DNA of 5,869 nt from Acidobacteriaceae bacterium. GTDB lineage: Bacteria; Acidobacteriota; Terriglobia; Terriglobales; Acidobacteriaceae. The position numbers and the translations under genes were made by a program. Shown piece after piece: positions 1 to 5,389 of the stretch. The notes beneath the pieces were generated by a model. That model was given only the letters and a program-made list of their open reading frames with translations. It ran no database searches and was not told the origin of the DNA. Numbering within the stretch: position 1 is the stretch's first letter; the number at the start of each line of letters is the position of its first letter. Where the stretch lies: NCBI GenBank assembly GCA_003139975.1, contig PLHN01000128.1, forward strand, positions 3,803-9,671, in the 5' to 3' direction.

Positions 1-792
1 GTAGGCTTCTACGGCGGGATCAACTATGGGTTCGGCTACTTCGGCGAGGGTTACGAAGGCGGGCGTTGGGACGGCGGACACTTCTTCTACAACCGTTCCG
101 TAAACAATGTGAACATGAATGAGATTCACAACGTTTACAACACCCCGGTGACGAACCACAACGAGAGCCACGTCAGTTACAACGGTGGCAATGGTGGAAT
201 CACCGCGCGTCCGACGGCTGAACAAGAGTCGGCGGCGCGTGAGAGACATATCCCCCCCATAGCCGTTCAAACTCAACATGCGCAGGCGGCCCGAGCGAAC
301 CCGCAGCAACGCGCGTCAGCGAACATGGCCAAGCCGGGCGTCGCAGCGACACCCAGGCCCGGAGATTTTAATGACCGTGGTGCGGTGCCTGCCAAACAGG
401 CAGGGGCGCCTTATACTCCGGCCAATCGGGGAGGAAATCAGGGAAGCTCAGACAACAACACAGCGAGAACTAGTGCGGCAGTCCATCCTCGCGATCTTCC
501 GCCTGTGGCGCGGAGTGCTCCAAATACGGGCAACCCGAAGCTGGACAGGAAATACCAGCAGCAACAGGACAAGCAAGTTGCAAAGCAGCAACAGGAACGA
601 GACAAACTCCAGCAGAAGCAGGACCAGGAGCATGTGAAGCTCGATAAACAGAAGGCGAATGACGCGCAAAGGCAACAAGTAGAGCAGAAGCACCAGCAAC
701 AGACGCACCAATTGCAGCAAAGCCACCAACAGCAGCAACAGCAACTACAGCAGAGACAGCAGCCAGCGAACCGGGAGCCAGGCAGGAAGTAA
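1..792 (+). CDS. YXWGXW-repeat-like, Gln-rich protein (5' end outside window)
   Basis: The frame is open from base 1 and ends at TAA 790-792, so 263 residues of a longer protein are visible. The first ATG at 109 is internal: the codons before it already encode family-typical sequence. Residues 1-35 are rich in Gly, Tyr, Phe and Trp (GFYGGINYGFGYFG, then GGRWDGGHFFYN). I recognise this style from acidobacterial and proteobacterial YXWGXW/WXXGXW-repeat proteins, usually annotated as secreted or envelope proteins of unknown function. An Asn-rich stretch follows (residues 33-65), then a Pro/Ala/Arg-rich low-complexity region (about 70-178). The last 85 residues or so are extremely rich in Gln, Lys and Arg and probably form a coiled coil or disordered tail. 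A signal peptide would lie outside the window, so export cannot be confirmed. No enzyme motif is visible. The family call rests on pattern recognition of the N-terminal part; the function is unknown. Confidence 0.72.
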   Translation, partial: VGFYGGINYGFGYFGEGYEGGRWDGGHFFYNRSVNNVNMNEIHNVYNTPVTNHNESHVSYNGGNGGITARPTAEQESAARERHIPPIAVQTQHAQAARANPQQRASANMAKPGVAATPRPGDFNDRGAVPAKQAGAPYTPANRGGNQGSSDNNTARTSAAVHPRDLPPVARSAPNTGNPKLDRKYQQQQDKQVAKQQQERDKLQQKQDQEHVKLDKQKANDAQRQQVEQKHQQQTHQLQQSHQQQQQQLQQRQQPANREPGRK

Positions 793-838
793 AATCGTCT
801 TCCGACCGGAAAACCCTAATCGTTCACTGCCCTAACCT

Positions 839-1350
839 TCATTGAATGGGCATTGCGCCGAAGGCATGACTGAGCGAATAGCCAAGCTCGCCGCCCTTGT
901 GGATCGACCCGGGCGTCTCCGGCGAAACATGACTGGAGATCCCCCCAGGGAATGAGAATTGCTTGAACAGCTTTTTCAGGCCGCCCTCATCTTCGCTGAT
1001 GTTCGGATAAACCTCGCTGTACGTTCCTTCGAGATACGTATTGCCCACCAGAGCTGCGCCACCGTGCCCAGGACCTGCGGTGTAGATCATGTTGAGGTCA
1101 TATTCTTTAACGAGCCGGTTCAAATGCACGTAGATGAAGTTCTGCCCGAACTGCCCCCACTGTCCGACCACAAGTGGCTTCACATGCGAGAGCTTCAGCG
1201 GTTCCCGCAGGAGCGGATTGTCGTAGAGAGATAGATTTGCCCAACTGCCGGGTACTTTGCGGCACGCCAATAGGCGTCCATCTTCCAGAGCAATTCGGGA
1301 GTCAGTGGCCTTGCGTTTGCATTCGGGAGTGTCGCTGTATTCGATGTCAT
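839..1350 (-). pseudogene. xfp: Phosphoketolase (XFP) N-terminal remnant, frameshifted and truncated
   Basis: Phosphoketolase splits xylulose 5-phosphate or fructose 6-phosphate with phosphate to acetyl phosphate, using thiamine diphosphate. Reading leftwards from ATG 1350-1348, with a GAGAGG element just upstream, the product aligns with the family N-terminus: [20 protein letters not shown], then VGQIYL. At 1225-1231 the repeat AGAGAGA carries two extra bases, so the continuation ([20 protein letters not shown]) lies in another frame. Later family landmarks remain: [39 protein letters not shown]. The reading frame then ends in MPIQ and a stop. That leaves about 169 codons against roughly 800 in the intact family, so the rest of the thiamine-diphosphate domain and all later domains are absent. 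The usual GHWGT motif reads GQWGQ, replacing the conserved active-site histidine (His64 in the Bifidobacterium enzyme), and GGP reads GGA. The identity is secure, and loss of function is almost certain. Confidence 0.9.
1225..1231. repeat. Dinucleotide slippage tract that breaks the phosphoketolase frame
   Basis: The plus strand reads AGAGAGA here (TCTCTCT on the coding minus strand). Removing one CT unit restores a continuous phosphoketolase frame, joining VGQIYL to YDNPLL. This is therefore the probable site of a 2-bp slippage insertion. Confidence 0.75.
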
Positions 1351-1373
1351 GTTCCTATTCCTCTCGTGGATGC

Positions 1374-1408
1374 GCCAATCCGTTTCGAGCCTCATGCCTG
1401 AGATTGGC
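1374..1408. promoter_or_regulatory. Inverted repeat in the divergent intergenic region
   Basis: GCCAATC at 1374-1380 and its exact reverse complement GATTGGC at 1402-1408 are separated by 21 bp. The repeat lies between the start of the phosphoketolase remnant and the rightward promoter at 1428-1456, upstream of the -35 element. It could be an operator or activator site for the acidic-protein operon, or a relic of phosphoketolase regulation. A 7-bp match can arise by chance, so this is tentative. Confidence 0.3.
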
Positions 1409-1427
1409 TGATCAATTGTGACCAGTA

Positions 1428-1456
1428 TTGCGAACGCGGTTCGGCGACCCTATAAA
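1428..1456 (+). promoter_or_regulatory. Sigma70-like promoter for the acidic protein/thioredoxin/DCC genes
   Basis: TTGCGA (1428-1433, four of six matches to TTGACA) and TATAAA (1451-1456, five of six matches to TATAAT) are separated by exactly 17 bp. Transcription would begin near 1463, giving a leader of about 12 bases that carries the GAGGGAG ribosome binding site. It is the best promoter-like match I found on the plus strand of this window. Confidence 0.6.
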
Positions 1457-1463
1457 AAGCGCA

Positions 1464-1470
1464 GAGGGAG
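1464..1470 (+). promoter_or_regulatory. Ribosome binding site deciding GTG 1475 as start
   Basis: GAGGGAG ends four bases before GTG 1475-1477. The nearby ATG at 1473 is followed at once by TGA and cannot be the start. GTG 1418 lies upstream of the promoter and has no comparable binding site. Confidence 0.55.
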
Positions 1471-1474
1471 TCAT

Positions 1475-1798
1475 GTGAAGAACACCGCAATCGTACTGGA
1501 ATCTTTATTGAGCAAGCAGATGGCAGCAAACGACGATGCCGCGGCCAATGAGGAAATGGTTGAGGAGCAAATTGAGGAAGATAACGTGGAGAAGGAAGCA
1601 CGCGAAAATGAGGCCGTCACCCCGGGCCCAATCATGAGAGGCAACGGAGAGATGGAAACTGCCGATGATGCTGCGGCCGCCAGGGAAGAAGCTGAAGAGC
1701 AAGCCGAGGAAAGCCGCATCGATAAGGTAGCGTTTGAAGATGGAGTCAGCACGGCTTCAGCCAAAGACTACATCCGGCGCGGACGCGACCATGATTAA
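1475..1798 (+). CDS. Small acidic protein of unknown function with internal duplication
   Basis: The GTG start gives 107 residues. I do not recognise the family. About 30 residues are Asp or Glu and only 12 are Lys or Arg, so the protein is strongly acidic. There are no cysteines and no membrane segment or signal peptide. Residues 20-36 (DDAAANEEMVEEQIEED) and 64-80 (DDAAAAREEAEEQAEES) match at 11 of 17 positions without gaps, showing an internal duplication of a probably helical acidic unit. A Pro/Gly linker (VTPGPIMRGNG, 48-58) lies between the copies. The C-terminus is basic (YIRRGRDHD). The stop codon overlaps the next gene's ATG (1791) by eight bases, so translation is probably coupled. 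A role as an adaptor, chaperone-like or buffering protein is possible, but nothing in the sequence decides this. A longer form from GTG 1418 (126 residues) is less likely because the promoter lies inside that extension. Confidence 0.7.
   Translation: MKNTAIVLESLLSKQMAANDDAAANEEMVEEQIEEDNVEKEARENEAVTPGPIMRGNGEMETADDAAAAREEAEEQAEESRIDKVAFEDGVSTASAKDYIRRGRDHD
1532..1714 (+). repeat. Two diverged copies of an acidic 17-residue unit
   Basis: Copy 1 is at 1532-1582 and copy 2 at 1664-1714, with starts 132 bp apart. They share 11 of 17 residues, but many third codon positions differ, as expected of an old duplication kept under protein-level constraint. Low-complexity convergence is the alternative. 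Confidence 0.5.
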
Positions 1799-2192
1799 CG
1801 AGACTTTGGACCATCCCCGAGAAACATCGTTGAGGCCTTTGTCCAGTGACAAGATAAAAACAGTTACTGCCAGCACGTTTCCCCGGCTGGTTCTTGAGGC
1901 GGAGGGGCCAATCGCGGTTGAGTTCATGTCTTACGGATGTGCGCATTGTCGAGCGATCGAGCCTGTTCTGGAGCAGGTGGCAGAAATGGTGAAACCCCAG
2001 GAGAGGATATTCAGGGTCAACATCGCAGTCGAGCAGGAACTCGCTGGCAGCTACCAGATCGAGGGCACGCCAACTCTGATCATGTTTCTTAATCAGAACG
2101 AAGTTGGACGTGTCGAGGGACCATCCCCGACTGTATCCAGTGTACTGACAGCGGTGACGCAGCCCTTTGAATCAGGAGCGGAGGCCAATTGA
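1791..2192 (+). CDS. Thioredoxin-fold protein with CAHC active site
   Basis: The ATG at 1791 gives 133 residues. It overlaps the upstream stop by eight bases and has only a weak binding site, so it probably relies on translational coupling. Thioredoxins reduce or exchange disulfides through a CxxC pair. Here the pair is C50-A-H-C53 in the context VEFMSYGCAHCRAIEPVLEQ, which matches the beta strand, active site and following helix of thioredoxin. The cis-proline is P94 (GTPT), 41 residues after the second cysteine, exactly the spacing in E. coli thioredoxin. E44 takes the place of the buried Asp26, and the Trp before the first Cys is Gly. There is no signal peptide, so it should act in the cytoplasm. 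About 25 residues precede the thioredoxin core. The CxHC centre recalls more oxidising thiol proteins, but direction and partner are unknown. The tail continues into the DCC gene with a one-base overlap. Confidence 0.85.
   Translation: MINETLDHPRETSLRPLSSDKIKTVTASTFPRLVLEAEGPIAVEFMSYGCAHCRAIEPVLEQVAEMVKPQERIFRVNIAVEQELAGSYQIEGTPTLIMFLNQNEVGRVEGPSPTVSSVLTAVTQPFESGAEAN
2180..2184 (+). promoter_or_regulatory. Ribosome binding site deciding ATG 2192 as start of the DCC gene
   Basis: GGAGG lies seven bases before ATG 2192, inside the end of the thioredoxin gene. TTG 2189 is also open in frame, and ATG codons repeat at 2195 and 2198. The spacing favours 2192. Confidence 0.6.
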
Positions 2193-2758
2193 TGATGATG
2201 CAGAAGCAGCCTAAGCCAATTCTTCTTTTCAATGACGAATGCGCTGTCTGCCGTCACATTGGACATTGGGTGCAAAGGTCGGCGCAGAGCAAATCGGGCG
2301 CGACGAACATCATCGTACAACCCATTGGTGACGACCCGGAGAGGCTCCGGTCGCTCAATCCTGATCTCGATATTTGGGATGCGTATGAGACGATCCATGT
2401 CCTAATGCCCGATGGCTCGATGAAGCTTGGAGGAGAAGCCGTCGCAGAAGTTCTAAGAGATTTGCCCAACACCAGATGGTTCGCGTGGAGTTTCGCCACC
2501 AGCATATTCGGATTTCGGCCATTTCAAGTCATACTCAACGTGGCCTACGCCATCCTGGCAGATGTGCGGCCGCTTTTCGGCTGTGAGAGTTGCGGTAAGC
2601 CAATAGTGCTGAGACCGATTCAGTGGGTGACGAAATGGGTGAAGACCTTGTTTGGCGGGAGTCCTCACCCAAGCCCGCATTTCAGTTCGCTTTCGGCCGC
2701 GAGACGTCGACCGCTAGCGATCTCGGGAAAGCCTCTTCCCCAAGCGCGTGCCCTCTGA
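2192..2758 (+). CDS. DCC-family (DUF393) thiol-disulfide oxidoreductase-like protein
   Basis: The product has 188 residues. The N-terminus ILLFNDECAVCRHIGHWV contains the family signature: a beta strand, Asp15, then C17-A-V-C20 (the D-x-C-x-x-C pattern of DCC/YuxK proteins). These are thioredoxin-like proteins predicted to exchange thiols and disulfides; their substrates are poorly known. The middle (residues 35-90) fits the rest of the DCC fold. Residues 93-130 are hydrophobic and aromatic (WFAWSFATSIFGF, then VILNVAYAILADV) and may touch the membrane. A second pair, C131-E-S-C134, follows at once. The last 35 residues or so are rich in Pro, Ser and Arg and match nothing I know; they may be a lineage-specific tail. 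The start shares one base with the thioredoxin stop, so the two redox proteins are almost certainly made together. Confidence 0.85.
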   Translation: MMMQKQPKPILLFNDECAVCRHIGHWVQRSAQSKSGATNIIVQPIGDDPERLRSLNPDLDIWDAYETIHVLMPDGSMKLGGEAVAEVLRDLPNTRWFAWSFATSIFGFRPFQVILNVAYAILADVRPLFGCESCGKPIVLRPIQWVTKWVKTLFGGSPHPSPHFSSLSAARRRPLAISGKPLPQARAL

Positions 2759-2785
2759 TGTTCGGACAGATCGTGCCGACTCCGC

Positions 2786-2821
2786 CCGGATCGTTTTGAG
2801 CGCAACGTTCAAATCATCCGG
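2786..2821. promoter_or_regulatory. Hairpin-forming inverted repeat between the DCC and ATPase genes
   Basis: The outer arms are CCGGAT (2786-2791) and ATCCGG (2816-2821). The inner arms are TTTGA (2795-2799) and TCAAA (2809-2813). A small internal loop separates the two stems and a nine-base loop closes the structure. No T-run follows, so it is not a classical terminator. It ends 29 bases before the ATPase start and could act as an attenuator, an mRNA processing or stability element, or an operator. Confidence 0.4.
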
Positions 2822-2850
2822 CCGAGTGATTAAGGAAGCGAGGTCCGCAT

Positions 2851-5250
2851 ATGCCCACGACGGCTCTCAATCCTGTAGTGGCGGCACCGCTGGCACCACC
2901 CAGTAATCAATCCACAGTCACATCGGCTGATAGATGTGGACTAACGACGCGAGAGGCTCAGACCCGGCTCGAAACAGTGGGGCCAAATTCCATGCCCAGC
3001 GCTGCGCTCCACCCATTGCGCAGAATGATCGACAAATTATGGGCTCCCGTCCCATGGATGCTTGAGGCCGCCATCGTGCTGCAACTACTACTGCACAAGG
3101 TTACCGAGGCAGAGGTCATAGCGTTTCTACTTTTCTTCAATGCTGCATTGGGGTTCTTTCAGGAAGGAAAAGCTCAAGCAACCCTCGCGGCCCTGAAGTC
3201 GCGTCTTGCCTTGAATGCATCAGTGCAGAGGGATGGCGCATGGAAGATAGTACCGTCCGCGGAGTTGGTGCCGGGTGATTTGGTGAAGCTGTCTCTGGGC
3301 GCAGTAGTAGCCGCGGATGTGAAGATCGTGGACGGATCTGTTCTCCTCGACCAATCGATGCTTACTGGTGAATCTGTGCCGGTCGAGTCTGGCGCGGGCG
3401 TAGAAACCTATGCGGGCACACTCGTTCGGCGAGGCGAGGCTACCGCAAGAGTAATCCAGACGGGGCCGCGAACCAAATTCGGGCACACTGCCGAGTTGGT
3501 ACGCACGGCGCATGTTGTGAGCTCGCAACAGAAGGCTGTTCTTCATGTCGTGCGCAACCTCGCGATTTTCAATGGCGTGATCATCGTTGGGTTGATCACC
3601 TATGCGACCTTCCGTGGTCTGCCTTGGAGCGAAACGATTCCTCTTTTGCTCACGGCTGTACTCGCAGCCATCCCCGTAGCTCTGCCAGCGACGTTTACGC
3701 TCGCGACTGCTCTTGGGGCCCGAACCCTTGCGAGAGAGGGAGTGCTTTCGACTCGACTGTCCGCCGTCGATGAAGCGGCGACCATGGATGTGCTCTGCTC
3801 TGATAAGACGGGTACGTTAACCCAGAACCAATTGTCCGTGAACAGCGTCCGTCCGATGCCCGGTTTCAATGAAGCCCGCGTCCTCGCATTGGCCTCGCTG
3901 GCAAGTGCCGATGGTGGCCAGGATCCCGTCGACGCAGCCATTCGAGGTGCCGCTAAACAGAAGAGCGAGCAGAATGCGCCCGAGCTCGTCAAGTTCATAC
4001 CGTTCGACCCGGCTAGGAAGATGTCGGAGGCGATGGCCACCGCAGGAAACGGTCAGAGTTTACGGATCGTGAAGGGGGCGTATGGCACGGTGATAGCACT
4101 TGCGCAGCCATCTGCGAAGGGGGAGAGTTCCCCAGGAGCGACGTTGGCCGATGAACTTGAGAAGCAAGGTTACAGAGTCCTCGCAGTCGTGGCCGGTGTT
4201 CCGAATGCTATGCAACTCATCGGGCTGATCGCGCTCAGTGATCCGCCTCGATCCGATGCCGCTTCCCTTATCACCGAGTTGAAGGGGCTCGGGGTGCGCG
4301 TGGTCATGGTGACTGGGGATGCGCCGGCTACAGCAAGTATCGTGGCTCACGCAGTAGGACTGGAGGGGCCGATCTGTCCCCCAGGCCCGCTTCCGAAGGA
4401 TGTGCGCCCGGAGCAGTTCGCTGTCTTCGCCGGCGTCTTCCCCGAAGGAAAGTATGACTTGGTAAAGGCGTTTGAGAAGAGCGGCCACACGGTTGGGATG
4501 TGTGGGGATGGTGCGAACGATGCCCCCGCGCTTCGTCAGGCACAGATTGGAGTTGCAGTATCCACAGCAACGGACGTAGCGAAGTCAGCCGCAGGAATCG
4601 TGTTGACCACTGCCGGACTCGGCGGCATCGTTTTCGCCGTCAAGGAAGGCCGGTCGGCATTTCAGCGCATCCTTACCTACACGCTGAACTCTGTTACCAA
4701 GAAGATAGTCAACGTGCTATTCCTCGCCATCGGGCTGATCGTCACCGGTCACGCCATCCTCACACCCTTACTCATGGTGATCATCATGATTACCGGCGAT
4801 TTTCTTGGGATGTCTGTCACCGCAGACAACGTCCGGCCGTCGGCAAAGCCCAGTCTGTGGCAAATCGGCAAGCTGGTGTTGGCATGCTCCGTCCTAGGAA
4901 TCTGCCTTCTAGGGTTCTGTACGGGTTCGCTGCTTGTAGGCAAATACGAGCTAGGGCTCGACATCGGTGCGCTCCAGACCCTCGCCGCGGTCGCGCTTGT
5001 CTTCGGCGGCGAGGCTACCCTCTACGCCATTCGCGAACGCCGACATTTGTGGAACTCTCGCCCAGGTACATGGCTCATTGTTTCGTCGATCGGTGACATC
5101 GTGATCATCTCTACCCTGGCGATGCGCGGTATCGCGATGCGGCCTCTGCCAATTGCAGTCGTCGCTTCTTCGCTTTTGGCATCGCTGCTCTTTGCATTCT
5201 TACTGGATTTGATCAAAGTACCCGTCTTCCGACGATTCCAGATTGCGTGA
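2851..5250 (+). CDS. P3A-type plasma-membrane proton-exporting P-type ATPase
   Basis: This 799-residue membrane protein should use ATP to pump H+ out of the cell. GAGG at 2840-2843 sits seven bases before the ATG. Actuator motif TGES is at 172-175, the phosphorylated Asp is D318 in SDKTGTLTQN, the nucleotide domain has KGA at 408-410, and TGD (488-490), DPPR (from 464) and GDGANDAP (552-559) complete the P-domain. About ten membrane segments are visible: M1 and M2 (about 67-107), M3 (237-255), M4 with PVALP (275-279), and M5-M10 (611-790). Two details support proton specificity. N97 in M2 (LLFFNAALGFFQE) aligns with plant AHA2 Asn106, and D650 in M6 (ITGDFLGMS) aligns with the essential Asp684. 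K618 aligns roughly with Arg655. The length matches prokaryotic family members, and there is no long C-terminal autoinhibitory domain. KGA is followed by YG instead of the usual PE or PQ. It probably belongs to the upstream operon, though the 92-bp gap could hold another promoter. Confidence 0.95.
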   Translation: MPTTALNPVVAAPLAPPSNQSTVTSADRCGLTTREAQTRLETVGPNSMPSAALHPLRRMIDKLWAPVPWMLEAAIVLQLLLHKVTEAEVIAFLLFFNAALGFFQEGKAQATLAALKSRLALNASVQRDGAWKIVPSAELVPGDLVKLSLGAVVAADVKIVDGSVLLDQSMLTGESVPVESGAGVETYAGTLVRRGEATARVIQTGPRTKFGHTAELVRTAHVVSSQQKAVLHVVRNLAIFNGVIIVGLITYATFRGLPWSETIPLLLTAVLAAIPVALPATFTLATALGARTLAREGVLSTRLSAVDEAATMDVLCSDKTGTLTQNQLSVNSVRPMPGFNEARVLALASLASADGGQDPVDAAIRGAAKQKSEQNAPELVKFIPFDPARKMSEAMATAGNGQSLRIVKGAYGTVIALAQPSAKGESSPGATLADELEKQGYRVLAVVAGVPNAMQLIGLIALSDPPRSDAASLITELKGLGVRVVMVTGDAPATASIVAHAVGLEGPICPPGPLPKDVRPEQFAVFAGVFPEGKYDLVKAFEKSGHTVGMCGDGANDAPALRQAQIGVAVSTATDVAKSAAGIVLTTAGLGGIVFAVKEGRSAFQRILTYTLNSVTKKIVNVLFLAIGLIVTGHAILTPLLMVIIMITGDFLGMSVTADNVRPSAKPSLWQIGKLVLACSVLGICLLGFCTGSLLVGKYELGLDIGALQTLAAVALVFGGEATLYAIRERRHLWNSRPGTWLIVSSIGDIVIISTLAMRGIAMRPLPIAVVASSLLASLLFAFLLDLIKVPVFRRFQIA

Positions 5251-5339
5251 TCCCGGTACCTTTGCCATAGGGTCCGTGAGCGTTATTGATCAGACTGCGA
5301 GCACTCATTCCCATAGGCTTGCATCGATGGCGATTAGTT

Positions 5340-5357
5340 TGTTTTCTGTCGAAAACA
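5340..5357. promoter_or_regulatory. Perfect 7-bp inverted repeat upstream of the PRC-barrel gene
   Basis: TGTTTTC (5340-5346) and GAAAACA (5351-5357) are exact reverse complements around a four-base loop, TGTC. The repeat lies 32 bases before the start codon in a 139-bp gap. It may be an operator or a small leader hairpin. I see no convincing -35/-10 pair and no terminator for the ATPase gene elsewhere in 5251-5389. Confidence 0.35.
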
Positions 5358-5375
5358 TCCGCGGTCGTCATCGCC

Positions 5376-5381
5376 AAGGAG
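5376..5381 (+). promoter_or_regulatory. Strong ribosome binding site of the PRC-barrel gene
   Basis: AAGGAG sits eight bases before ATG 5390. This near-consensus site supports both the start and independent translation of the gene. Confidence 0.7.
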
Positions 5382-5389
5382 AAACGCAA

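Noticed and set aside
448..744. Leucine-rich reverse-strand ORF resembling a membrane protein
   Set aside because: It is the antisense of CAG/CAA glutamine codons, which read as Leu on the other strand.
109..792. ATG 109 as the true start of the left-edge gene
   Set aside because: The same frame is open to base 1 and encodes family-typical GFYGGINYGFGYFG sequence before it, so the gene begins outside the window.
797..813. TTCCG/CGGAA element after the left-edge gene as a terminator
   Set aside because: Only five base pairs with a two-base loop and no T-run.
959..1234. Plus-strand ORF across the phosphoketolase remnant
   Set aside because: The minus strand has clear phosphoketolase motifs; the plus-strand frame is a shadow without family resemblance.
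1471..1764. Ser/Ala-rich reverse-strand ORFs opposite the acidic protein
   Set aside because: Their composition is the mirror of Glu/Asp/Ala codons. The forward gene has a promoter, a ribosome binding site and coupling to the next gene.
2808..2836. TTCAAA-17 bp-TAAGGA as a promoter for the ATPase
   Set aside because: The -10 hexamer matches consensus at only two of six bases, and the -35 overlaps the hairpin arm.
4500..5096. Long plus-strand ORF (198 codons) inside the ATPase gene
   Set aside because: It is an Arg/His-rich out-of-frame reading through the P-domain and membrane segments of a fully conserved ATPase.
5254..5276. CGGTACC/GGGTCCG as an ATPase terminator
   Set aside because: The arms contain two central mismatches and there is no following T-run.
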